A DNA stretch of 42,062 nucleotides, taken from the IMG/VR virus record IMGVR_UViG_3300025645_000149, positions 1-42,062 of that record; one strand, 5' to 3'. The DNA is from a virus. The notes under the pieces were generated by a model. The model did not search any database, was not told the DNA's origin, and saw only the letters and a program-made list of their open reading frames with translations. A program made the translations under genes and the position numbers. Positions 21,362 through 29,303 of this stretch are shown here, piece after piece; within the stretch, counting starts at the first letter, position 1; each line of letters opens with the position of its first letter.

Positions 21362-23344
21362 TTAGCCTTTTGGAGAAACGACGCTAAACCCTGCCGTTGA
21401 TGGCATCTGGCTTGGCGGGGGAGCCTCCGGAAGCATGAGGCCATACCGCGATGAGTACTCGCTTACCATATCGGTGATTGCCTGAAGAGTATCAAGCTCT
21501 TCCTGCGTGAGCGAGCCACCCAGTGGGGCCAAAGCGGTAGCCTTTTTGCGAAGTCCGTCTGCCTGATCTGCATAGAATCTAATGAGTTCTCTTTGGGTAG
21601 TGCCCCTGCTAGCACTAAGCTCTGCTCGTATCTTTTCTCGCGTCAACTCAGCCGCATCACCTCTAGCGATGTCCTCACGTCCAGCTTGATACTCAGCCAA
21701 ACGCTTACGGATATCCAAGGCTTGCTGTTGCTGGGCGCCCTTCATTCCAGCCGCTCCAGCGGCAGATATACCCTTAGACAGATCACCGCCAGCAATGCCT
21801 GCGCCAAGTTGCATCAGCATGTTGGCTTGGGTCATCTTGCGAGACTCGCCAAGAATGTCGCTGATATCCAAACGGGGGTCAGGGTCGGGCCTGCTGGCAT
21901 CGGTGTTCGACGCTATTGCCGCATCAAGCAACTCGCTAATCGGGCTGGGCACTGGCTCGCTCCCCGGCGTGGGAGGATCTACAGGAGGCGCCTTTCTGCC
22001 AAGCACATCGCTGACTACGCCTTGCGGACCTATTCCGAGTCTTGCGTTGCTTTGACGAATATCATCGGAACCCTGAACCGACACGTCTTTAGTTGCTTGG
22101 GTCTGCGGACTTTTTGAACCCCCGAAGACCATGAACGGGTCATCAGTAGATCCTGTGACAAGTTGATCCAGCATGTTTGCCGCGCCAGTAATCGGCGGCA
22201 GGTTGGCAAAATCTGTGAACGCCGTGCGAAGAACATTCTCAACACTTCCGGGCGCCTCTCTCACAAGCTGTCCTATACCAGCGCCATATCCTCCCTCATC
22301 AAAAGCGTCGGAAACTCTTTGACTGCGCCCCGCCTCGTAAGCTCTGATTGGCGCCACGCTTCGACGAACATCATCCGCTATGTAGTCACCAGCCTGACCC
22401 AAGTAGTCACCAGCAGAGCCAGCCGCAGAGCTTATATAATCTCCAGCTTGACCAAGATAATCGCCAGCAGAGTCAACGGCAGAGTCAAAAGCAGAGCTTA
22501 TATAGTTACCAGCAGAGTCAACGGCATCCGCCCCTCTGTCGATCAGCCCGCTCAAGCTGGGCCTATTGGCGAGACGATTAGCTATCTCATCTGAGCTAAA
22601 CATCTCAGCCATCTCTGCCTGACTTCTACGCTCAGGCATGGCCCTCCCCATAGCATCCATCCCTCTGTCGATCAGCCTGCCTGCCTCATCCATGCCTCTG
22701 CCAACCATACCGCCGTCCGGAGATGACTGGGGGATTCTGTCATACACGCTCTGAATGCCCCTGCCCATAGCATCTGACATGTCAGACATAACGCCCGGAA
22801 TATCATTTCCTGCCGGAGCAAGCATGCCGTAGTTAGGCATGTTCATTGCCGCTTCTCGCTTGAGGACTTCATACGCCTCCTCAATAGAAACGCGCGCCGT
22901 TTGAGCCAGCACCTGTGCTCGCTCCAGAAGGGGGTCGATGTATTCCTTCTGCATACCGTAAAGACTGTACGCTCCGGGCATGCCGGTACTGCCGCCGTTA
23001 GCCATTCTTGCAATGCCCCCCTGCGCCATACCCATAGGCTGTTGAGGCATCTGTGGTGGCATCTGTGGTGGCATCTGCTGGGGCATCTGCTGGGGCATCC
23101 CTTGGGGCATACCCATCGGCTGTTGAGGCATCATTCCCATAATGCCCTCCTGCACTATCTGGTCTTTTACAGACGGCATAGCCTCTTGTTGCTGTGCCTG
23201 ATACCGCTTACGCATATCGGTACGGCGCTGAATCTCTGATACCACCAGAAACTGAGGCACCTGACCGCTAGGCATTTGTGCTTCTTGGGTCAGCGCCTCG
23301 TCTGGCAAACCTTTGATAAGGTCTTCTGCGTCAAGAATGTTCAT
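21362..23344 (-). CDS. Internal virion protein with Met/Pro/Gln and helical repeats (660 aa)
   Basis: The N-terminal 65 residues are helical. Residues about 70-104 are a low-complexity run of MPQQ/MPPQ units, followed by an AQGGIARMANGGS motif that is also present in the 1172-residue virion protein. Residues about 275-325 hold imperfect repeats of SAGDYLGQAGDYISSA. The C-terminal third has a SDILGESRKMTQANMLMQLGAGIAGGDLSKGI block and a long Arg/Glu helix. Nothing enzymatic is visible. Position between the giant protein and the gp14-like gene, and the amphipathic repeats, suggest an ejectosome component. Begins after a GGGGG ribosome site. Confidence 0.85.
   Translation of the reverse strand: MNILDAEDLIKGLPDEALTQEAQMPSGQVPQFLVVSEIQRRTDMRKRYQAQQQEAMPSVKDQIVQEGIMGMMPQQPMGMPQGMPQQMPQQMPPQMPPQMPQQPMGMAQGGIARMANGGSTGMPGAYSLYGMQKEYIDPLLERAQVLAQTARVSIEEAYEVLKREAAMNMPNYGMLAPAGNDIPGVMSDMSDAMGRGIQSVYDRIPQSSPDGGMVGRGMDEAGRLIDRGMDAMGRAMPERRSQAEMAEMFSSDEIANRLANRPSLSGLIDRGADAVDSAGNYISSAFDSAVDSAGDYLGQAGDYISSAAGSAGDYLGQAGDYIADDVRRSVAPIRAYEAGRSQRVSDAFDEGGYGAGIGQLVREAPGSVENVLRTAFTDFANLPPITGAANMLDQLVTGSTDDPFMVFGGSKSPQTQATKDVSVQGSDDIRQSNARLGIGPQGVVSDVLGRKAPPVDPPTPGSEPVPSPISELLDAAIASNTDASRPDPDPRLDISDILGESRKMTQANMLMQLGAGIAGGDLSKGISAAGAAGMKGAQQQQALDIRKRLAEYQAGREDIARGDAAELTREKIRAELSASRGTTQRELIRFYADQADGLRKKATALAPLGGSLTQEELDTLQAITDMVSEYSSRYGLMLPEAPPPSQMPSTAGFSVVSPKG
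23027..23132 (-). repeat. 12-base tandem repeats with a 25-base flanking repeat
   Basis: Inside the 660-residue gene, a 12-base unit (GGCATCTGTGGT and its GGCATCTGCTGG variant) is repeated about four times. The array is bounded by a 25-base direct repeat at 23027-23051 and 23108-23132 that differs at one base. The repeats encode the MPQQ/MPPQ run. All lengths are multiples of three, so copy number can change without a frameshift. Confidence 0.8.
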
Positions 23345-23347
23345 TAA

Positions 23348-24394
23348 TTAGCCCCCAAAACCGCCAAGTGCGTTGTATAGTCCTACCCCTGCAATGCCAG
23401 AGCCAAGTAACTGCTGTGTCGTGCTGGGGGTAACGCCGTATGATTGTGATATTTGTCCCGGCGCAATCGGCAGACCCTGTAGCATGGAGCTATAGAATGC
23501 CAACTGCTCTTTCGGGAATGCTTGCTGTCGCAAGAAGTCTGTGTAGCCAACATCCAAGCCGCGTTGATTTAGCTCTCTCTGGATCTGGCCTGCTGTCTGC
23601 ATTGCTCGCAGACGCTCCATCTCCTGAGCCTGACGCTGAGCTACGAAGTCGCCCATCATCCCTGCCGCCGCAAGCTGTTGCTGACCACCGGAAAGAAGCT
23701 GACCATATGCGCTCTGGCCAAGCTGAGCCGCCGTCCTAGCTTGCTGTTGCCGGAAGGTCTCACGTTGAGCCTGCGCCGCACGATCTGCCTCAAAGCCTCG
23801 TACAGCCTGCTCGTAAGCAGACTGACTGCCACGGGTCTGGATGTCGCCAAGCTGTTGGCCCAAGTTGCGCTCACGCTCTGCCTGCATAATTGCTTCTCGG
23901 TAGCCGCCAAGACTGCCGATGCCAGCCGCATCCAAGCCAATCTTTTGGCCCATAATGTCAGACTGCCGCTGGGCTTCACGCTTCTCTACATCAACAACAG
24001 CCTGTTGATATGGATTCATGTAAGACTGTACAGCCCCCTGATTGGCCAAGGAGCCGGGAGCAAAACCTACCCCCTGCTCTTGTGCTCGCTTGGTGACTTC
24101 CAGCATTGTGTCAGCATAAGGAATGCCTTGGCCTGCCTGTGCCGCAATGTCACCTGCCGCCATTAACTCGTCAGGAGTACCAGAGACGCCAAGTTGCTCA
24201 AACCGACGCATCGCCTCTTGCTCTGCGGGAGCGAAGTATTCAAGGCGCTGATCGGGAAACGTCTCGTAAGGTATCGACGCTTCATAACCGACACGCGCCA
24301 ATAGGTCTCGGTAAAATGGTTCGGCAAACTCAGGTAGGTTTGTTTGAGTTACCGTTGATTCAGTTGGGCCGCTTGAGCCTCCGCCACCACACAT
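23348..24394 (-). CDS. T7 gp14-like internal virion protein (348 aa)
   Basis: The protein begins MCGGGGSSGP, followed by VTQTNLPEFAEPFYRDLLARV, a start shared by many marine podophage internal proteins. The middle (about 130-290) is a long Ala/Gln/Arg-rich helical region (GLDAAGIGSLGGYREAIMQAE, then REAQRQ, QQQARTAAQL). The last 40 residues are Gly-rich and hydrophobic and may insert into the membrane. Size, helicity and position beside GNAT-fold gp13-like genes suggest a role in the ejection channel. Call is by context and composition. Confidence 0.8.
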   Translation of the reverse strand: MCGGGGSSGPTESTVTQTNLPEFAEPFYRDLLARVGYEASIPYETFPDQRLEYFAPAEQEAMRRFEQLGVSGTPDELMAAGDIAAQAGQGIPYADTMLEVTKRAQEQGVGFAPGSLANQGAVQSYMNPYQQAVVDVEKREAQRQSDIMGQKIGLDAAGIGSLGGYREAIMQAERERNLGQQLGDIQTRGSQSAYEQAVRGFEADRAAQAQRETFRQQQARTAAQLGQSAYGQLLSGGQQQLAAAGMMGDFVAQRQAQEMERLRAMQTAGQIQRELNQRGLDVGYTDFLRQQAFPKEQLAFYSSMLQGLPIAPGQISQSYGVTPSTTQQLLGSGIAGVGLYNALGGFGG

Positions 24395-24865
24395 TTAAAG
24401 CTCCTTACGAGCGCAATATCCAAATCGCTCATATCCTGTTTCATCAAAAATACTTTCAAGTGTTTTTCCGGGGATGCCAGAGCCAATGGTATACTTGACT
24501 TCGCTAGCCCCTTTCGTCCTAGCCCAATCTTCAAAAGCCCCTATCACAGCTTTAGTCGCATCCCTTGTGTGTTCTCGCATGCTTGGGTCAAGCGCAAATC
24601 CATACTCCAACGCATCGTTCCCATCAAAAAGGGGGTTGGAAAACAAACCGCCTAAAAACGCCCCTCTTCCTACTCCGTCAGAGTCTTCTACAACCAATCC
24701 TAAGTTCTGGTCGTACTCAACAACCTCAAAAATAGTTTTTGGTAGTTTTTCTGCGCTTAACGTCCTGCTTGCATACTTAGATTGCTGTATATACATAGCG
24801 AGCAAGTTCGCAACCAGTGGAGCGTCACGATGCTCCAGCAACCTTATCGTGAAGCCTTCCCTCAT
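24395..24865 (-). CDS. GNAT-fold protein (156 aa)
   Basis: The sequence IRLLEHRDAPLVANLLAMY is a typical first helix of a GNAT acetyltransferase, and LEYGFALDPSMREHTRDATKAVIGAFEDWARTKG resembles the acetyl-CoA binding strand and helix, though the usual Q/RxxGxG/A is not intact. The end (FDETGYERFGYCARKEL) is also GNAT-like. It abuts the start of the gp14-like gene, so it belongs to the virion set. It may be structural, like T7 gp13, rather than catalytic. Confidence 0.8.
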   Translation of the reverse strand: MREGFTIRLLEHRDAPLVANLLAMYIQQSKYASRTLSAEKLPKTIFEVVEYDQNLGLVVEDSDGVGRGAFLGGLFSNPLFDGNDALEYGFALDPSMREHTRDATKAVIGAFEDWARTKGASEVKYTIGSGIPGKTLESIFDETGYERFGYCARKEL

Positions 24866-25272
24866 AAGTCCTTCTCGTAAAATGCCGATGTTTTGTCAAA
24901 GCCGTCCTGCTTCAAAAACTTCCAGAAACCAAACCGAGCAGTTCCTTCTATGGCTGAACAATTCATGTTTTTGCCGTGATTTGTCACATGCTCCAGCATA
25001 GATGGATACCACTGCTCAAGACTAGTCCCACCCAAGAAGTGCATGGACAGGCACCGCTTTCCGGGGTATTGAGTAATCTCTGTGGTGAGTGCGCCCCAGA
25101 TGCGTTCTTCGTCGAATGCTATCCAAAGCTGGCTTCTGCCGTTGCAGAGCACGGCGATAAGATGCTCTAGCGTCCATCTGCCGTGTGATGTTTCTACCGC
25201 TGGCTCTAGGTACTCCCTGATGTCTGACCAAACCTCAAAGACATTCTCAGGGGGCACTAGAGTAATTTTCAT
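24862..25272 (-). CDS. T7 gp13-like GNAT-fold virion protein (136 aa)
   Basis: The pattern MKITLVPPENVFEVWSDI, HGRWTLEHLIAVL, LWIAFDEERIWGALTTE and CSAIEGTARFGFWKFLKQDGF matches the gp13-like family of marine podophages, a GNAT-fold protein needed for correct internal core assembly in T7. The acetyl-CoA loop is degenerate. It overlaps the following GNAT gene by four bases, giving two tandem GNAT-like genes, and overlaps the 1172-residue virion gene upstream by four bases. Confidence 0.85.
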   Translation of the reverse strand: MKITLVPPENVFEVWSDIREYLEPAVETSHGRWTLEHLIAVLCNGRSQLWIAFDEERIWGALTTEITQYPGKRCLSMHFLGGTSLEQWYPSMLEHVTNHGKNMNCSAIEGTARFGFWKFLKQDGFDKTSAFYEKDL

Positions 25273-28200
25273 CTGGGCATAACCCTCTGGGCTTCAATCG
25301 CAGGAGGCTGATCTGCCGTGCCGCCTCGCGCCATCCGGACCCTCTCTAACATCGAGTCAAGCTCGTCAGCGCCAGCGTCTGAGCTTCCATCGCCAAGATC
25401 GGACACAACGTCAGCGGGGACAATATATTCTCCCGGCGATACAGCTACCGGCTGAGAAGCCCCGATCATTCCGGGTATCATATCATCCATTCCGCCGCCT
25501 TGACCGCGAATCATGCCTTCATTCTGAGCATTCGGTGTCACCATGCTGAGTATCATTTCACGCACTTGACCAAACACCTCTGGGCCATACTTACCCAAGA
25601 ACATCTGGATAATTTGATCTGCCTCTGGCGCACCACCCAAGAGCGCAGATGCCAGCATAGTGACATCTTGCTCACTGGGGCTTGCCGCAAATTCTGAATC
25701 TACCTCAGCAATGCCCCCTGCTGGGGTCTCCCTTGAGCCAAGAGAGCCTACTAAGGTTCTGCCTCCTTCTTGGAATGGGAAGCGACCCATAGAGTTAAGG
25801 AAGCCGCCGCCAGACTGAATTGCCCCTAGCGCCTGATTCATAGCCTCTTCCTGCTCCGGAGTAAGCTCAGGAGCGCCTGCTGGGGGTGTAGCGGGTGTAT
25901 TTGACGCCGCCATTGCCGCCTGAATAGTCGCTGGATCAATGTTAATGCCGGGAATGCCTGCAATCCCATCCACTGGCTTGGTCTGACGCCGAGACGGGGC
26001 CGCAACGGTTATTGCCTCAGTGTTAGGAACAGATGATTCAGACCCAGCATTAGGGTTTTGCAGATTTCTAAAATATTCAAAGCTACTTGTATAAGGCACG
26101 TCAACGGGGGTTCCCGATCCGGGTGGGCCGTAAATATTCCACGGGGTAATCGTCTCTCCGGTGCCTGTGTCAGGTGCGGTGGATGGGGCGGTTACATCAA
26201 AGGTGGGCAAAGCAGGCGCATTGCTCTGAGAAGACTGTGCGGTCGAAGCGTCTTCCGAACTGGAGGTAGCTGAGTCAGGCGCGTCATCTAACCCGTACAT
26301 CCAGCTAAAGTCATCTTGCGTTATATATGAGTCAGGATTGTCACCAGAACCCGCGTTCCAATCACTCATCCCTACCGCCGCGTTGTCGGGGCTTGGCATA
26401 CTGCCGGTTAGCCGAGCCATCCCAAACTTTTCTTCTTCCGTCATCAGGGCGGGGTCAATAAATGCGGCAGACTTTAAAGCATGGTCTCGTTCACTATTGT
26501 ATTTCTCGTTATATTTTTCCTGACTCATATAGTTGTGAAGCGCACCGTCCTTGTAGTAGATGCCCTCGCCATACATACCTTTGGAGCCGGGAATAATAAA
26601 GGGGTCATCACCGACGCTTCCTAGCACCCTTTCATTCGCAACATAGTATCCGCTCGGAGCGTCAGTTCCATCTAGAGCAGTCCTGCCTGCGTAAACACTG
26701 GGGTCTACGCCCTCGATAGAGGCCATGTCGTAAGCAATAACCTTGCCGTCTACGATCCTGTAAAACGATCCGCCGCTAGATGATTGAGACGCCCCGCCAG
26801 AGGTAGAGCCAATCGTGCCAGAATATCCGCCGCCGCTAGGGTACGAATTGCCGCCGGGAGAGCCACTGCCAGAAACTCCTGCCGAGCCACTGTCAGAAGC
26901 TCCTGCGGAGCTACCTCCGGAAGACCCGCTAGAGGCTCCGCCAGACGCCCCTCCGGTCGTGTCACCGCCGCTTGCTGGAGGCTCCGCATCTACAGGCTCA
27001 GCGGGAGCGTTCGCTCCGCCCATGCCATAGCTAGCCAGAGTTCTGTAGTAGTCCTGTAGTTGAGACAGGTACTGACCCCGCTGAAGAATCGGATCAAAAT
27101 ACTGACCGCCTGACTCTACACCCTCCAAGGTGGGACGGAATGCCCTGTTTGGTATAAACGGTGCGTTCGGATCATCTTGGAAATACTGAAACTCAGGCTC
27201 AAATCCAGCCATGTAATCTAATGGGCTAGCGATCTTGTAGTTTGGTCGCAAGCTACGCTGTATCTCTACAGGATCTATGCCCTGAAGGGCGCCTGCGGGG
27301 GCGGTGTAACCAAAAATGTTTTGATTGGCTAGCATAGCCGCATATGGACTTTCAGCTTCAGGCTGTGCCGCCTTAATAGATCGCTCGCGCTGTGTTCTGT
27401 ATCTTTCGCGCCGGTTGTAATACCGCTCAAGAAAAGACTGCTCTTTAGGGGTAAGTATCTCGCCGGCTTCCGCCTTCTGAAGCGCCTTGTACTCCTGAGT
27501 ATCCTCTGGGTCGGTTCCCGCTTTAATGCCATAATATCCCGGCGTAAGCATGTCTACGCCGTCTTCGTCGAGCACTTCAAACTTATCTGTTACTTTTGGA
27601 GTCGGAGCGACAGGATCTTCGCCTTCGCCTGCCGCACCGTCCGATGAAGCGCCGTCGTAATACTGAGAGGCAAAATCGGCAAACGAAAGGTCACTGGGTA
27701 TCATTCCCGCCCCAAGCATGGCGTCATATATTTGCTTTACAGAAAGAGCGGGGGCCGCGCCTCCTCGGTTCATTCTGACTATGCCGCCCTCGGCGGCGTA
27801 TGTGCTGGGAGCCGCGTAGTCGTAGGTCCGCTGACTCATCTGAGATCGGTAAGGGCTATCCCCTCGCGCCACTCCGGGCTGTGCCATTGAGTATGCTCTC
27901 TGGAGGTCAGCGTATGACTCGCCCATGCTGGCCTCATTCTCTTCCATGAGTCTGCGCTGTTGCTTCTCAAAGTCCTCTTCCATGTCCATCTGAGCAATCT
28001 GGCCAGAGCCAATACCAATGCCCATTAGCTGGCCGGTAGTGCCGACTTTATCTACAACATTCTGAAAGCCTTGACCGACCTTAGAGCCACTCACTGCCGT
28101 GTCAAACTGGCCTACCATGCCGGGAGCTTCGGATACATACGGTGCTGGTGGGGCGCTTAATGCGGCAGATGCGTCCTGAGCAATTTGTTGCGATTGAGCA

Positions 28201-28787
28201 ACATAATCGACCGGAGGCAAGGTACCTGCCGCTTGAGCGGCTTGTTGCCCCGCAGTTTGCGCCTGAGCTAGAAAATCTGTGCCACCGGGAGGAACTAATC
28301 CTTCCGCCAGTGTTGCTGTTGACATGTCTAGGCCAGTAGCGAGGGAGTCCGTTGCTCCAGCGGCTAATTCGGCGCCTGTGCCAAGTGCGTCCGCCCCTGT
28401 GGTGGCAACATCTACCCCCGTCTGAGCACCTTCAACCAAGCCGCCGATACCCTCAGCAAGACCGCTACCCAGACCGGCTGTCAGGCCAGAGAGCAACCCC
28501 CGCTTGAGATCGCCCGTCACTGCCGCTGTGCCGATACCTGTTAGCGCCGCTGAGCCTAATGCGCCCAGACCCAGCTTAGTTCCAAGCATGCCCAGTGCAG
28601 GGGCCAAGAATGGCAGGAAAGCCTCTGGCTGTCCGGTCACAGGGTTGATCGTCAGGTTTCCCGTGGGGGAGAGCGATGCGATGCCCGCAACCTCAACTGG
28701 GTTCATGTGTACCAGCATGGAATCCCCGTAGCGTCCGTACTGGGCCATCTGATCCATCATTGGCTTTGCTGGGTATTGATTGTTCAT
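25269..28787 (-). CDS. Large virion protein with glycine-rich hydrophobic and Ser/Gly linker regions (1172 aa)
   Basis: The N-terminus (YGRYGDSMLVHMNPVEVAG, then PVTGQPEAFLPFLAP) is conserved among marine podophage virion proteins. Residues about 57-120 form a Gly/Ala hydrophobic segment likely to be membrane-active. An AEGGIVRMNRGG motif lies near 337, residues about 610-680 are an almost pure Ser/Gly/Ala linker, and the C-terminus has AVSPGEYIVPADVVSDLG followed by a RVRMARGG motif. No enzyme motif is visible. It probably acts as an internal virion or tail-core protein. The start has AUG at 28787 overlapping the neighbour's stop. Confidence 0.85.
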   Translation of the reverse strand: MNNQYPAKPMMDQMAQYGRYGDSMLVHMNPVEVAGIASLSPTGNLTINPVTGQPEAFLPFLAPALGMLGTKLGLGALGSAALTGIGTAAVTGDLKRGLLSGLTAGLGSGLAEGIGGLVEGAQTGVDVATTGADALGTGAELAAGATDSLATGLDMSTATLAEGLVPPGGTDFLAQAQTAGQQAAQAAGTLPPVDYVAQSQQIAQDASAALSAPPAPYVSEAPGMVGQFDTAVSGSKVGQGFQNVVDKVGTTGQLMGIGIGSGQIAQMDMEEDFEKQQRRLMEENEASMGESYADLQRAYSMAQPGVARGDSPYRSQMSQRTYDYAAPSTYAAEGGIVRMNRGGAAPALSVKQIYDAMLGAGMIPSDLSFADFASQYYDGASSDGAAGEGEDPVAPTPKVTDKFEVLDEDGVDMLTPGYYGIKAGTDPEDTQEYKALQKAEAGEILTPKEQSFLERYYNRRERYRTQRERSIKAAQPEAESPYAAMLANQNIFGYTAPAGALQGIDPVEIQRSLRPNYKIASPLDYMAGFEPEFQYFQDDPNAPFIPNRAFRPTLEGVESGGQYFDPILQRGQYLSQLQDYYRTLASYGMGGANAPAEPVDAEPPASGGDTTGGASGGASSGSSGGSSAGASDSGSAGVSGSGSPGGNSYPSGGGYSGTIGSTSGGASQSSSGGSFYRIVDGKVIAYDMASIEGVDPSVYAGRTALDGTDAPSGYYVANERVLGSVGDDPFIIPGSKGMYGEGIYYKDGALHNYMSQEKYNEKYNSERDHALKSAAFIDPALMTEEEKFGMARLTGSMPSPDNAAVGMSDWNAGSGDNPDSYITQDDFSWMYGLDDAPDSATSSSEDASTAQSSQSNAPALPTFDVTAPSTAPDTGTGETITPWNIYGPPGSGTPVDVPYTSSFEYFRNLQNPNAGSESSVPNTEAITVAAPSRRQTKPVDGIAGIPGINIDPATIQAAMAASNTPATPPAGAPELTPEQEEAMNQALGAIQSGGGFLNSMGRFPFQEGGRTLVGSLGSRETPAGGIAEVDSEFAASPSEQDVTMLASALLGGAPEADQIIQMFLGKYGPEVFGQVREMILSMVTPNAQNEGMIRGQGGGMDDMIPGMIGASQPVAVSPGEYIVPADVVSDLGDGSSDAGADELDSMLERVRMARGGTADQPPAIEAQRVMPR

Positions 28788-29116
28788 TAGCTAGTCTCTA
28801 CACCGAATAAGTTGAAGCTGACATTGGCCGCGCTTGAGTACACTTTTACCACGTCCTTTTGGCCTAAGCACAGGCCAATCACCACCGTTCTGGATGTGGT
28901 AGCCGCCAAGTCTTCGTCATAAAAAATAAACTGCTTGTCATCTGCTCCAGCATTGTTCACATGCACACTCACGCGAAAGGTAATTCCAGACCCTCCCCGG
29001 TTGCATACAACAAGTGAGCTACAAGTAGTCTGCGTTAGGTCGGGCGCTGAGTACAGCGTTGTTGTGGTCGTTGCACTCACATCTACCTGACCAAGAACCT
29101 TAATCGCGTCAGCCAC
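28787..29116 (-). CDS. Small β-rich structural protein (109 aa)
   Basis: The sequence alternates Thr/Val/Ser strands (DVSATTTTTLYSAP, SSLVVCNRGGSGITFRVSV) with no charged helices, a pattern of β-sandwich virion proteins. It is widespread in marine phages between nozzle and internal protein genes. It overlaps the neighbours by one and eight bases. Exact position in the particle unknown. Confidence 0.8.
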   Translation of the reverse strand: MADAIKVLGQVDVSATTTTTLYSAPDLTQTTCSSLVVCNRGGSGITFRVSVHVNNAGADDKQFIFYDEDLAATTSRTVVIGLCLGQKDVVKVYSSAANVSFNLFGVETS

Positions 29117-29303
29117 TTGACGCCCCCATCAGCAGAAACTGGAACCGCCTAAGAGCCAGCGATGAGTCTTTGCTGGTCTTGTTTCGATTGGCGTCCACCT
29201 TCGCATCAAGATCCTGAAAGCTGTTTTCTATCGTCCGGCGAGTTACCTGTTCGTCTCTTGCCAGATACTCTAGCGGTGCAACAGGCAGAGGTCTCGTTGC
29301 CAT
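29109..29303 (-). CDS. Small virion-operon protein (64 aa)
   Basis: The protein has a short N-terminal PLPVAPLEYLARDEQVTRRT segment, a helical coiled-coil-like middle and a terminal SLALRRFQFLLMGASSG that is recurrent in phage genes next to the nozzle gene. It ends on the start of the β-rich gene and begins at the nozzle stop. Function unknown, possibly a trimerisation or assembly factor. Confidence 0.75.
   Translation of the reverse strand: MATRPLPVAPLEYLARDEQVTRRTIENSFQDLDAKVDANRNKTSKDSSLALRRFQFLLMGASSG

Noticed and set aside
22383-22520. Regular repeats that might be a CRISPR array
   Set aside because: They lie in frame in a virion gene, vary in sequence and encode an SAGDYxGQAGDY protein repeat; there are no spacers.
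24365-24394. MCGGGG start of the gp14-like protein as a lipoprotein signal
   Set aside because: There is no hydrophobic signal helix before the cysteine; an N-terminal Met-Cys is common in this virion protein class.
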